Assembly: GCF_014284305.1 (NCBI RefSeq)
Contig: NZ_JACOFW010000012.1
Location: forward strand, 1 to 64,000
Reading direction: 5' to 3'
Length of the DNA stretch: 64,000 nt
DNA from: Affinundibacterium seohonense
GTDB lineage: Bacteria; Pseudomonadota; Gammaproteobacteria; Burkholderiales; Burkholderiaceae_D
Positions 35,310 through 43,788 of this stretch are shown piece by piece. Made by a program: the position numbers and the translations under genes. The notes beneath the pieces are model-generated. The model ran no database searches, was not told the DNA's origin, and saw only the letters and a list, made by a program, of their open reading frames with translations. The first letter of the stretch is position 1; every line of letters starts with the position of its first letter.

Positions 35310-35374
35310 CAGAATTTTGTAGCTCTAGAAATAGAGATGTAGTGCAATAAAAAGTTTAGAAGTTGATCTTCTAT

Positions 35375-35450
35375 TCCTTGATAGCTCAGTTGGTAGAGCG
35401 ACGGACTGTTAATCCGCAGGTCCCTGGTTCGAGTCCAGGTCGAGGAGCCA
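35375..35450 (+). tRNA. tRNA-Asn (anticodon GTT), copy 2
   Basis: Identical in all 76 bases to copy 1 and 65 bp downstream of it. The two probably share one transcript from the promoter at 35193 and end at the terminator at 35458. Confidence 0.98.
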
Positions 35451-35457
35451 AATTAAA

Positions 35458-35486
35458 AAGCCTTGTAGAGATACAAGGCTTTTTTC
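35458..35486 (+). terminator. Rho-independent terminator after tRNA-Asn
   Basis: AAGCCTTGTA pairs with TACAAGGCTT around a 4-base loop, followed by a T-run. Confidence 0.92.
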
Positions 35487-35546
35487 ATTTCAGCACAATC
35501 CCCGTCCCCATTCAAAAACGTTCCAACTGGTTTTATGTTACAGTCT

Positions 35547-35631
35547 CGCCTTCGCTAGGGGTCCTGTACACATTTTCTGTACGGGTGAGATAGTCCCTTG
35601 AACCTGATCTGGATAATGCCAGCGAAGGGAA
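35547..35631 (+). ncRNA. TPP riboswitch (THI element)
   Basis: The conserved core is present: CTAGGGGTCCTG, then CGGGTGAGATAGTCCC, TTGAACCTGATCTGGATAAT and GCCAGCGAAGGGAAGC. P1 forms between CCTTCGCT (35549-35556) and AGCGAAGG (35621-35628). The variable P3-side stem is GTCCTGTACA/TGTACGGG-like. It lies directly before a TonB-dependent receptor gene. The purine-rich AAGGGA at the 3' edge of P1 stands 8 bases before an ATG at 35639, so ligand binding could hide a ribosome binding site. Confidence 0.95.
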
Positions 35632-35704
35632 GCGCAAGATGACTCCGCTCATCCGCCCTCTTTTGCTTGGCACGTTCAGACTTAACCAAGTAAAAGAACG
35701 CATC

Positions 35705-37831
35705 ATGTCAAATCCACGTTTTCGCATTAATTTCCGCCTAAGTTTAGTTGCCATCGCAATTGCACAGGCATTCACTACTTCCACGACAGCCTACGCCCAA
35801 AGCAAAGAGCAAACATTGCAAGAAGTCGTCATCAGCGGTAGCCGCAGCGGTAAAACTGAAACAAGTAAAGTCGGCGGGTTTATTGAAAATCCTTTGCAAG
35901 ACACACCACTCTCAATCACCAGTTTCTCTGCAAGCCAATTGCAAGATTTGCGAATCCGCCAAACTACCGATGCGATGAAATTCGACACTAGCGTAAATGA
36001 GGCTTATAACGCTATCGGCTACGCAGAACAGTTTTCCATTCGCGGCTTTACGCTCGATAACGCATCGAGTTATCGCAAAGATGGCTTTGCCATTCCAGGT
36101 GATGCATCGATTCCCCTAGAAAACAAAGAACGCTTAGAAATTTTGAAAGGCGTCAGCGGCTTACAAGCCGGCTTTACAACACCAGGCGGCATCTTAAATT
36201 ATGTTACGAAGCGCCCGAGCAATACCGCACTACGCGCCATCACTGTGGAAGCGAGTGAGCGTGGCACTTTGTACGGTGCAGTGGATCTAGGCGGCAAATC
36301 TGATGACAAACAATTCGGTTATCGCATCAACGTAGCAGGTGAAAAATTACGCTCTTACGTCAAAGGTGCGGATGGTGAACGCCAATTCATATCCGCCGCG
36401 TTTGACTGGCAAATTACGCCACTTGCCCTATTCCAGATCGATCTCGACCATCAACACAAATCACAATTATCAGTACCCGGCTTTCAATTATTTAATGGCA
36501 CGGATCTGCCGCGCGGTATTTCTGCCGACTTAATGTTGAACGATCAAAAATGGGCAAAGCCAGTTGATACTACTAATCGCAATATTGGCCTTCGCTTTGA
36601 ATATCAACTAAACAGTAATTGGATCGCCGCCATTTCCAGCAACCATCACGAATTCAAACGCGATGATTACACGGCTTTTCCATATGGTTGCAGTGCGCAA
36701 AACCTATTTCCAGGCTACTGCGCAAATGGTGATTACGACGTGTACGACTATCGCAGCCTAAATGAGTCCAAATCACTACGCGGCGCACAAATACTGATGA
36801 ACGGCAAATTTAATACAGGGGATGTGCAACATAAGTTAGCGATCGGCTTAAGCAACTCCCAACGTCGCGATTATTTTGGCGACTACTTGTATGACTACGC
36901 TGGCAGCAGCAACTTATTCCATCCGGTTTCAGTGCCGCTAACAAATGGCAAATCTGGACCAGTTTCTTTACATCGGACCGATAAAGAAACCTCACTCTTC
37001 GCACAAGACATCATTAGTTTGAGCAATCAGCTCGATCTACATGTAGGCTTACGTCACCTGAAGGTTGACCGCAAGCAAGCAGGCAGCCCTGACTTTGAAC
37101 AAAGCTACAATCTACCGAACTTGGCATTGGTATTTAAACTTGACAATGTCATCAGCACCTATGTTAGCGCCAGCGAAGGCTTAGAACATGGCGGCGTTGC
37201 ACCATTCGGCACTAAAAATGAAAATCTTATGCTCGATGCAGGTAAATCGAAGCAGCTTGAAATTGGCGTCAAGGCAGCAATAAGCCGTGACTTTAACTAC
37301 TCAGCTGCATTATTCCGCACCACAAAACCTTTCGAGTACACCAATGCTGCTAATTTTTACGTTAGTGCTGGCGAGGCCGAACATCGTGGAATAGAACTAT
37401 CAGCACAAGGAAACTTAAGCAAAGACTGGACACTCGGCGTCAGCGCTACCGCAATCAATGCGCGTCAAAATAATACTGGCGACCAAGCAATTGAAGGCAA
37501 ACGTATAACCAACGTGCCAAACTTCAAATCCACGGTCTACACCGATTACGCGCCAAGCATCTTGAATGGCACACACCTGACGGCATCTTGGCAATATTCA
37601 GGCGGCAAATCATTTAGCCCAGACAATAAGGTATCTGTACCTGGATACAACGTGGTCAATTTCGGCACCCGCTACACAACGCAACTAAATGGTGTCGTCA
37701 GCACCTTCCGTTTCGATGTTAACAATGCTTTCAATAAATTCTATTGGCGTGATGTAACACAAAGTTTGGGAGGCTATTTATTCCCAGGCGCACCGCGTAC
37801 TTATAAAATATCGGGACAGTTCGACTTTTAA
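35705..37831 (+). CDS. TonB-dependent receptor under TPP riboswitch control (probable thiamin receptor)
   Basis: The 708-aa form starts MSNPRFRINFRLSLVAIAIA with a normal signal peptide ending near AYAQ. An in-frame ATG at 35639 just after the riboswitch would add 22 residues and is the alternative. The plug domain shows LQEVVISGSRSGKTETSKVG, FSIRGFTLDNASSYRKDGF and LEILKGVSGLQAGFTTPGG with ILNYVTKRPSN, of the siderophore-receptor type. The barrel ends in KISGQFDF. Control by TPP argues for uptake of thiamin or a derivative; this ligand is inferred from the riboswitch, not from the barrel sequence. Confidence 0.92.
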   Translation: MSNPRFRINFRLSLVAIAIAQAFTTSTTAYAQSKEQTLQEVVISGSRSGKTETSKVGGFIENPLQDTPLSITSFSASQLQDLRIRQTTDAMKFDTSVNEAYNAIGYAEQFSIRGFTLDNASSYRKDGFAIPGDASIPLENKERLEILKGVSGLQAGFTTPGGILNYVTKRPSNTALRAITVEASERGTLYGAVDLGGKSDDKQFGYRINVAGEKLRSYVKGADGERQFISAAFDWQITPLALFQIDLDHQHKSQLSVPGFQLFNGTDLPRGISADLMLNDQKWAKPVDTTNRNIGLRFEYQLNSNWIAAISSNHHEFKRDDYTAFPYGCSAQNLFPGYCANGDYDVYDYRSLNESKSLRGAQILMNGKFNTGDVQHKLAIGLSNSQRRDYFGDYLYDYAGSSNLFHPVSVPLTNGKSGPVSLHRTDKETSLFAQDIISLSNQLDLHVGLRHLKVDRKQAGSPDFEQSYNLPNLALVFKLDNVISTYVSASEGLEHGGVAPFGTKNENLMLDAGKSKQLEIGVKAAISRDFNYSAALFRTTKPFEYTNAANFYVSAGEAEHRGIELSAQGNLSKDWTLGVSATAINARQNNTGDQAIEGKRITNVPNFKSTVYTDYAPSILNGTHLTASWQYSGGKSFSPDNKVSVPGYNVVNFGTRYTTQLNGVVSTFRFDVNNAFNKFYWRDVTQSLGGYLFPGAPRTYKISGQFDF

Positions 37832-37846
37832 GCGTTATTTTTCATG

Positions 37847-37870
37847 GAGGCGAACAACTAAGTTCGCCTC
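37847..37870. terminator. Hairpin after the thiamin-type receptor gene
   Basis: GAGGCGAAC and GTTCGCCTC form a perfect 9-bp stem with a 6-base loop. No T-run follows on the plus strand, so termination is uncertain. Confidence 0.5.
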
Positions 37871-37912
37871 TACGCCCCTCACACTTCCCAATTCTGCAAA
37901 ATCAGGCAGTAC

Positions 37913-37958
37913 CTGACAAGATTACTCAACTTTGCTATACTTGAGTCAAATGCTCGGG
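37913..37958 (+). promoter_or_regulatory. isc operon promoter with possible IscR site
   Basis: CTGACA (37913-37918), a 17-bp spacer and TATACT (37936-37941). ACTTGAGTCAAATGCTCGGG overlaps and follows the -10, the expected place for a type 1 IscR box, but the match to the enterobacterial motif is only partial. Confidence 0.55.
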
Positions 37959-38017
37959 ATTAAAGTTTATTCATGACTTTCGCCAAGCATCACTAAACAA
38001 GTTTGGAGTATTGACTC

Positions 38018-38500
38018 ATGCGTCTAACCACTAAAGGCCGATTTGCTGTGACAGCCATGATCGATCTTGCCTTACGTCAAGACAATGGACCGGTCACGCT
38101 GGCAGGCATTAGCCAACGCCAGGATATTTCCTTGTCTTATCTGGAACAATTATTCGGCAAACTGCGTCGCCATGAAATCGTCGAATCCGTGCGTGGCCCA
38201 GGCGGTGGTTACAATCTCGCCCGCAAAGCGCAAAATGTGACTGTGGCGGACATTATTATCGCGGTCGACGAACCACTCGATGCGACTCAATGTGGCAGCA
38301 AAGGTAATTGCCATGGCGGTGATCATGACAATGGCATCCATTGCATGACACATGATTTATGGGCGACTTTAAACGCCAAAATGGTCGATTATTTAGACTC
38401 TGTTTCTCTGCAAGACTTGGTCAACCAACAAAAACAAAAAGCCCAAGATAAACCTATTGTTATCGTTCGCCACGGACACGCCGAACGCACTATTTCCTAA
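38018..38500 (+). CDS. iscR: IscR, Fe-S-sensing Rrf2-family repressor of the isc operon
   Basis: The 160-aa protein starts MRLTTKGRFAVTAMIDLALR with the Rrf2 winged helix (SYLEQLFGKLRRHEIVESVR, GPGGGYNLAR). The [2Fe-2S] ligands are Cys92, Cys98 and Cys109 with His112; the loop between the last two Cys (HGGDHDNGIH) is five residues longer than in E. coli. Cluster-loaded IscR represses the operon it heads. GTTTGGAG is the ribosome binding site. Only 15 bp separate it from iscS. Confidence 0.96.
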   Translation: MRLTTKGRFAVTAMIDLALRQDNGPVTLAGISQRQDISLSYLEQLFGKLRRHEIVESVRGPGGGYNLARKAQNVTVADIIIAVDEPLDATQCGSKGNCHGGDHDNGIHCMTHDLWATLNAKMVDYLDSVSLQDLVNQQKQKAQDKPIVIVRHGHAERTIS

Positions 38501-38515
38501 AATTTGGAGTTTTGA

Positions 38516-39799
38516 ATGACTGCCGCAACTACCGCATCTACTCACGTATCCGTACCATTGACAAAAGCTTTGATCGACACGCTGAAAGCACCGCATTTTC
38601 CGATTTACATGGATTACTCAGCGACGACCCCAGTTGATCCGCGCGTTGCCGACGTAATGATTCCTTATTTACGCGCGCAATATGGCAATCCAGCGTCACG
38701 CAGTCACGCCTATGGCTGGGATGCCGAAGCAGCAGTCGAAGCGGCACGCGGTCACGTTGCCGCTTTGGTGAATGCTGATTCTCGTGAAATCATCTGGACC
38801 TCTGGCGCGACAGAAAGTAATAACCTTGCATTAAAAGGTGCCGCACAGTTTTACAAAGGCAAAGGTAAACACATCATTACCGTTAAGACTGAACACAAAG
38901 CAGTATTAGACACCGTACGTGAATTAGAGCGTCAAGGCTTTGAAGCGACTTACTTGCAGCCACAAGACAATGGCTTAATCACCATCGAGCAATTAAAAGA
39001 AGCCATCCGTCCTGATACGATTTTAGTGTCTGTGATGTGGGTAAATAACGAAATTGGCGTGATTCAACCGATCGCTGAGATCGGTGAACTGTGCCGTGAA
39101 AAAGGCATCATTTTCCATTCTGACGCAGCACAAGCAACAGGCAAAGTCGAAATTGATTTGGAAAAAGTAAAAGTCGATTTAGTCTCCTTCTCTGCCCATA
39201 AATCCTATGGTCCAAAAGGCGTGGGTGCTTTGTATGTTCGTCGCAAACCACGCGTACGTTTAGAAGCGCAAATGCACGGTGGCGGTCATGAGCGCGGTTT
39301 GCGTTCTGGCACATTGGCACCGCATCAAATCGCCGGCATGGGCGAAGCCTTCCGTATTGCGAAAGAAGAAATGGCTAGCGAATTAGCACACGTTCGCGCC
39401 ATGCGTGATCGTTTGGCAAAAGGCTTGAGCGAAATCGAAGAGACTTACATCAACGGCGACATGGATCACCGCGTTCCACATAATTTGAACGTGAGTTTCA
39501 ACTATGTTGAAGGCGAATCCTTGATCATGGCGATTAAAGACATCGCGGTATCCTCAGGCTCAGCTTGTACGTCTGCCAGTTTGGAACCATCCTACGTTTT
39601 ACGTGCTCTGGGTCGCAGCGATGAATTAGCCCATAGCTCGATTCGTTTTACCATCGGTCGCTTTACAACAGAAGAAGACATTGATTTCACCATTGAACTC
39701 TTGAAATCCAAAGTCGGCAAATTGCGCGAATTGTCGCCATTATGGGATATGTACAAAGACGGTATCGACATTTCTACAATTCAATGGGCTGCGCATTAA
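38516..39799 (+). CDS. iscS: Cysteine desulfurase IscS
   Basis: The 427-aa PLP enzyme has Lys229 in [10 protein letters not shown] and the persulfide-forming Cys351 in [14 protein letters not shown], each 23 positions beyond the E. coli numbering, so it carries a 23-residue N-terminal extension ([20 protein letters not shown]). TTTGGAG precedes the ATG at 38516; the canonical IscS start region ([16 protein letters not shown]) follows the extension. It supplies sulfur from cysteine to IscU and to tRNA thiolation. Second gene of the isc operon. Confidence 0.97.
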   Translation: MTAATTASTHVSVPLTKALIDTLKAPHFPIYMDYSATTPVDPRVADVMIPYLRAQYGNPASRSHAYGWDAEAAVEAARGHVAALVNADSREIIWTSGATESNNLALKGAAQFYKGKGKHIITVKTEHKAVLDTVRELERQGFEATYLQPQDNGLITIEQLKEAIRPDTILVSVMWVNNEIGVIQPIAEIGELCREKGIIFHSDAAQATGKVEIDLEKVKVDLVSFSAHKSYGPKGVGALYVRRKPRVRLEAQMHGGGHERGLRSGTLAPHQIAGMGEAFRIAKEEMASELAHVRAMRDRLAKGLSEIEETYINGDMDHRVPHNLNVSFNYVEGESLIMAIKDIAVSSGSACTSASLEPSYVLRALGRSDELAHSSIRFTIGRFTTEEDIDFTIELLKSKVGKLRELSPLWDMYKDGIDISTIQWAAH

Positions 39800-39824
39800 T
39801 TAACTAATTTAAGAGGGAAACATC

Positions 39825-40211
39825 ATGGCATATTCAGAAAAAGTATTGGATCACTACGAGAATCCACGTAACGTTGGCGCATTTGAAAAAGGTGATGACA
39901 CTGTCGGTACTGGCATGGTCGGCGCACCAGCATGCGGCGACGTCATGAAATTGCAAATCAAAGTTGGCGCGGATGGCGTAATTCAAGACGCCAAGTTCAA
40001 AACTTATGGTTGCGGTTCTGCAATCGCTTCATCCTCTCTGGTAACAGAGTGGGTTAAAGGTAAAACTTTAGACCAAGCGATGAGTATCAAGAACACGGAA
40101 ATCGCTGAAGAATTGGCGTTGCCACCAGTCAAAATCCACTGTTCTATTTTGGCAGAAGATGCGATCAAAGCAGCAGTACTTGATTACAAAAACAAGCATA
40201 GCGCTGAATAA
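39825..40211 (+). CDS. iscU: Fe-S cluster assembly scaffold IscU
   Basis: The 128-aa protein has the three cluster-binding Cys in GAPACGDVM, YGCGSAIASS and IHCSILAEDA, and the HscA-binding LPPVK motif (LALPPVKIHC). Clusters are built here with sulfur from IscS and passed on with HscA/HscB. GAGGGAAAC is a strong ribosome binding site. Confidence 0.98.
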   Translation: MAYSEKVLDHYENPRNVGAFEKGDDTVGTGMVGAPACGDVMKLQIKVGADGVIQDAKFKTYGCGSAIASSSLVTEWVKGKTLDQAMSIKNTEIAEELALPPVKIHCSILAEDAIKAAVLDYKNKHSAE

Positions 40212-40260
40212 TTTTATTCAACTTATTTTTCGCGCAGTTTTAGCGCAATTTGGATAGATC

Positions 40261-40584
40261 ATGGCGATTACTCTGACAGAAAAAGCAGCAAAACACGTCA
40301 TCCGTTATATGGAGCGTCGCGGCAAAGGCATAGGCTTGCGTTTCGGCGTCCGTACTACGGGTTGCTCGGGTATGGCGTATAAATTGGAATATGTAGACGA
40401 AGTCGGTAACGAAGATCAAATCTTCGAAACCCACGGTGTGAAAGTGTTCGTCGATCCGAAGAGCCTGCCTTATATTGATGGCACAGAACTGGACTTCGCA
40501 CGTGAAGGCTTGAACGAAGGCTTTAAATTCTACAACCCTAACGTCAAAGACGAATGTGGCTGTGGCGAGAGCTTCCGAATTTAA
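40261..40584 (+). CDS. iscA: A-type Fe-S carrier IscA
   Basis: The 107-aa protein has the three A-type Cys: Cys in [13 protein letters not shown] and the pair CGCG near the C-terminus (DECGCGESF). It carries iron or clusters to target proteins. It follows iscU by 49 bp in the operon. Confidence 0.97.
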   Translation: MAITLTEKAAKHVIRYMERRGKGIGLRFGVRTTGCSGMAYKLEYVDEVGNEDQIFETHGVKVFVDPKSLPYIDGTELDFAREGLNEGFKFYNPNVKDECGCGESFRI

Positions 40585-40601
40585 TCTAAGGTAGCCTGAC
40601 G

Positions 40602-41111
40602 ATGACGATGCAGAATCACTTCGCTTTGTTTCATTTGCCTATGCAATTCGAGCTTGATCGTTCGCAACTCGATACCGCATATCGCGAAGTGCAATCGCGC
40701 GTGCATCCAGACAAGTTTGTACAAGCTGGCGACGCAGAAAAACGTGTCGCCATGCAGTGGGCGACACAAGCCAACGAAGCCTATCAAACGCTGAAAGATC
40801 CATTAAAACGTGCGACTTATTTATGCAATTTGAATGGCGTTGACTTGCAAACTGAATCAAATACCAGCATGCCCGTCAGTTTTTTGATGCAGCAGATGGA
40901 ATGGCGTGAAGCCTTCGACGATGCGCGACACGGTAAAGACATGAAAGCCATGATGCAGCTTGAAAAAGAGGTTCAGGCTGGCTTGAAAACCCAAACAGCG
41001 AATGCAGGTAATGCAATTTCAAAAGCTGATTTTCAAACCGCGGCGCAAGAGATTCGCGCTTGTCTGTTTTTGGAAAAATTTCTAGCTGACATTGCTGTTT
41101 TTGACGAATAA
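40602..41111 (+). CDS. hscB: Co-chaperone HscB (J-domain)
   Basis: The 169-aa protein has an N-terminal J-domain with the HPD motif (VQSRVHPDKFVQ) and a C-terminal helical IscU-binding domain (SFLMQQMEWREAFDDARHG). It stimulates HscA ATPase and delivers IscU. The start may also be the ATG two codons downstream. Confidence 0.96.
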   Translation: MTMQNHFALFHLPMQFELDRSQLDTAYREVQSRVHPDKFVQAGDAEKRVAMQWATQANEAYQTLKDPLKRATYLCNLNGVDLQTESNTSMPVSFLMQQMEWREAFDDARHGKDMKAMMQLEKEVQAGLKTQTANAGNAISKADFQTAAQEIRACLFLEKFLADIAVFDE

Positions 41112-41249
41112 AAAATCTAGCAAGCACTCTAAAACGCACTGCTAAATTCGAATGGCGCCAAATTGATGTTTTCATGGTTTCGGCGCAGACAAGCAGAATT
41201 TAGATTTACCAAAACCGACGACATTTAGCGTCTTCCTCACGACAAGATT

Positions 41250-43115
41250 ATGGCATTACTGCAAATTTCAGAACCTGGCATGTCCACTGCCCCGCACCAA
41301 CATCGCTTAGCGGTTGGCATTGATTTGGGAACGACCAATTCCTTAGTTGCCACGGTACGCAATAGTATTCCTGAAATTCTCAACGATGAAGAAGGCCGCT
41401 CATTATTACCGTCGGTGGTTAGATATTTACCGAATGGTCATGCACACATCGGTTTCAAAGCCCAAGCCGAACAAACGACTGATCCGAAAAACACCATCGT
41501 CTCCGTTAAACGATTTATGGGGCGCGGGCTAAAAGATATCCCGCATGCTGAAAACCTGCCTTACGATTTTCATGATGAGCCAGGCATGGTGCAATTGAAA
41601 ACCGTCGCTGGCATCAAAAGCCCAGTTGAAGTCTCAGCACAAATTTTAGCGACATTACGCCAACAAGCGGAAGACGCCTTAGGTGACGACTTAGTCGGTG
41701 CCGTGATTACCGTCCCAGCTTACTTCGACGACGCACAACGTCAAGCCACCAAAGATGCTGCCAAATTAGCGGGATTAAATGTCTTACGGCTATTGAATGA
41801 GCCGACTGCTGCGGCGATTGCCTATGGCCTAGACAATGGATCCGAAGGTGTGTATGCGGTCTATGATTTAGGTGGTGGCACTTTCGACATTTCCATTTTG
41901 CGTATGAGTAAAGGTGTGTTCGAAGTGTTATCAACGGGTGGCGATTCTGCTCTTGGTGGTGACGATTTTGATCATCGCTTATTCTGCTGGATTTTGCAGG
42001 AGGCTGGTCTGTCTTTATTGAATGACGCCGATACCCGCGTACTCATGGTCAAAGCGCGTGAAGCCAAGGAAATTCTCTCAACGCAACTTTCGACTTACAT
42101 CGATGCAAAGTTGTCGAGTGGTGATGTCGTTCATCTGCAAATCACCAAGAATATCTTTACCGAAATTACTGAGAATCTCGTCATTAAGACCATCACCCCT
42201 TGCCGCAAAGTGCTACGCGATGCCAAGTTATCCGTTGATGATATTGATGGGGTTGTCTTGGTTGGTGGCGCGACCCGCATGCCGCATGTGCGCAAAGCGG
42301 TTGGCGAATTCTTTGAAACCACACCTCTGGCTAATATCGATCCTGATAAAGTCGTTGCGCTCGGCGCCGCTATTCAAGCCAACCTGTTAGCAGGCAATCG
42401 CGCCGCAGGTGATGATTGGCTGTTGTTAGATGTCATTCCTTTGTCGCTGGGTATAGAAACCATGGGTGGCTTGTCCGAAAAGGTCATTCCCCGAAATTCC
42501 ACCATTCCCTGCGCTCGCGCGCAGGAATTCACGACCTTCAAAGATGGTCAAACCGCACTCGCAATTCACGTTGTGCAAGGTGAGCGCGAGCTCGTCAGCG
42601 ATTGCCGCTCCCTAGCAAAATTTGAGTTGCGTGGCATTCCGCCAATGGCCGCTGGTGCGGCACGCATCCGCATTACTTATCAAGTTGATGCAGATGGTTT
42701 GCTGTCTGTTTCGGCGCGCGAAATGCGCTCGGGCGTGGAAGCGTCAATCGTGGTTAAGCCGTCTTATGGTTTAGCCGATGACGACATTGCGCGCATGCTG
42801 CAAGACTCATTCGGCTCTTCAGAGGCGGATATGCAAGCACGTGCTTTGCGCGAAGAACAAGTCGAAGCTGACCGATTGTTGCTGGCGATTGAATCCGCGT
42901 TAGCGAGTGATAGGCAATTGTTAAGCCCTGAAGAATTGCAAAAAATCGAGATATTGACTACGAATTTACGCACCACAAAACAAGGTGATGACCATGACGC
43001 GATCAAGGCGTCGATCACAGCACTGGCCGATGGCACTGAAGAATTTGCCGCTCGACGCATGGATCAAAGTGTGCGTAGTGCACTCGCTGGTAAGAATCTG
43101 AATGAATTTGAATAG
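41250..43115 (+). CDS. hscA: Hsp70-type chaperone HscA
   Basis: The 621-aa Hsp70 protein begins [20 protein letters not shown] with nucleotide-binding motifs [27 protein letters not shown] and [12 protein letters not shown], then a substrate-binding domain. It is shorter than DnaK (about 640 aa) and lacks the long acidic C-terminal tail, as expected for HscA. It works with HscB on IscU. Confidence 0.97.
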   Translation: MALLQISEPGMSTAPHQHRLAVGIDLGTTNSLVATVRNSIPEILNDEEGRSLLPSVVRYLPNGHAHIGFKAQAEQTTDPKNTIVSVKRFMGRGLKDIPHAENLPYDFHDEPGMVQLKTVAGIKSPVEVSAQILATLRQQAEDALGDDLVGAVITVPAYFDDAQRQATKDAAKLAGLNVLRLLNEPTAAAIAYGLDNGSEGVYAVYDLGGGTFDISILRMSKGVFEVLSTGGDSALGGDDFDHRLFCWILQEAGLSLLNDADTRVLMVKAREAKEILSTQLSTYIDAKLSSGDVVHLQITKNIFTEITENLVIKTITPCRKVLRDAKLSVDDIDGVVLVGGATRMPHVRKAVGEFFETTPLANIDPDKVVALGAAIQANLLAGNRAAGDDWLLLDVIPLSLGIETMGGLSEKVIPRNSTIPCARAQEFTTFKDGQTALAIHVVQGERELVSDCRSLAKFELRGIPPMAAGAARIRITYQVDADGLLSVSAREMRSGVEASIVVKPSYGLADDDIARMLQDSFGSSEADMQARALREEQVEADRLLLAIESALASDRQLLSPEELQKIEILTTNLRTTKQGDDHDAIKASITALADGTEEFAARRMDQSVRSALAGKNLNEFE

Positions 43116-43172
43116 ACTAGACTAGCCCCATATTGCAAAGCAAAAATTAAAAAATCTAAAGAAGAAACCATC

Positions 43173-43511
43173 ATGCCAAAAATTACGATATTACCGCACC
43201 CTCAACTTTGTCCTTCCGGCAAAACAATCGAAGTCGAAGAAGGAAAGTCTTTGTGCGAGGCCTTGGTCGAAAATGAGGTTGAAATCGAACATGCTTGTGA
43301 AATGTCTTGCGCATGCACCACCTGCCATATCGTCGTACGCCAGGGGTTCAATTCACTCAATGAGTCTACCGATGACGAAGAAGACTTACTCGATGCTGCT
43401 TGGGGTTTAGAGGCGACTTCACGCTTGTCTTGCCAAGTCAAATTGGGCGAGCAAGACATTACGATCGAAATTCCAAAGTACACAATTAATCACGCACGCG
43501 AAAATCACTAA
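43173..43511 (+). CDS. fdx: [2Fe-2S] ferredoxin of the ISC system
   Basis: The 112-aa protein has the adrenodoxin-type ligands CEMSCACTTC...RLSCQV. It donates electrons for cluster assembly. It is the last gene of the operon; no iscX gene follows in the 277 bp before the kinase gene. Confidence 0.97.
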   Translation: MPKITILPHPQLCPSGKTIEVEEGKSLCEALVENEVEIEHACEMSCACTTCHIVVRQGFNSLNESTDDEEDLLDAAWGLEATSRLSCQVKLGEQDITIEIPKYTINHARENH

Positions 43512-43586
43512 TTCACGCATTAATAAATTTTCACTATTCGAAGAATTAGTCTCAAATCTGTATGTTTTTACCCTGCCATTGAATAG

Positions 43587-43623
43587 AATTTGCACAAGTT
43601 TAACAGTCTTACTTGTGCAAATT
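43587..43623. repeat. Perfect 13-bp inverted repeat after the isc operon
   Basis: AATTTGCACAAGT (43587-43599) and ACTTGTGCAAATT (43611-43623) with an 11-base loop. No T-run follows, so it could be an unconventional terminator or an operator for the kinase gene. Confidence 0.75.
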
Positions 43624-43788
43624 GTTAAAACCTTCTACCATCAGAAATAATTGCTTTGTATAAACGAAGATCAAGCCCGCCTTCCAATAACTAACACAGG
43701 TCTTAGCAGATTGATTGTCTAAGTCATTGTGCACCGAAAGACGACGTATGCGACTGAGCCAATGGAAAAAAAAGAAGGAGCATAAGTA

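Noticed and set aside
35234-35450. tRNA-Asn pair as an insertion hot spot
   Set aside because: Two identical copies with a shared promoter and terminator; no integrase or foreign genes beside them.
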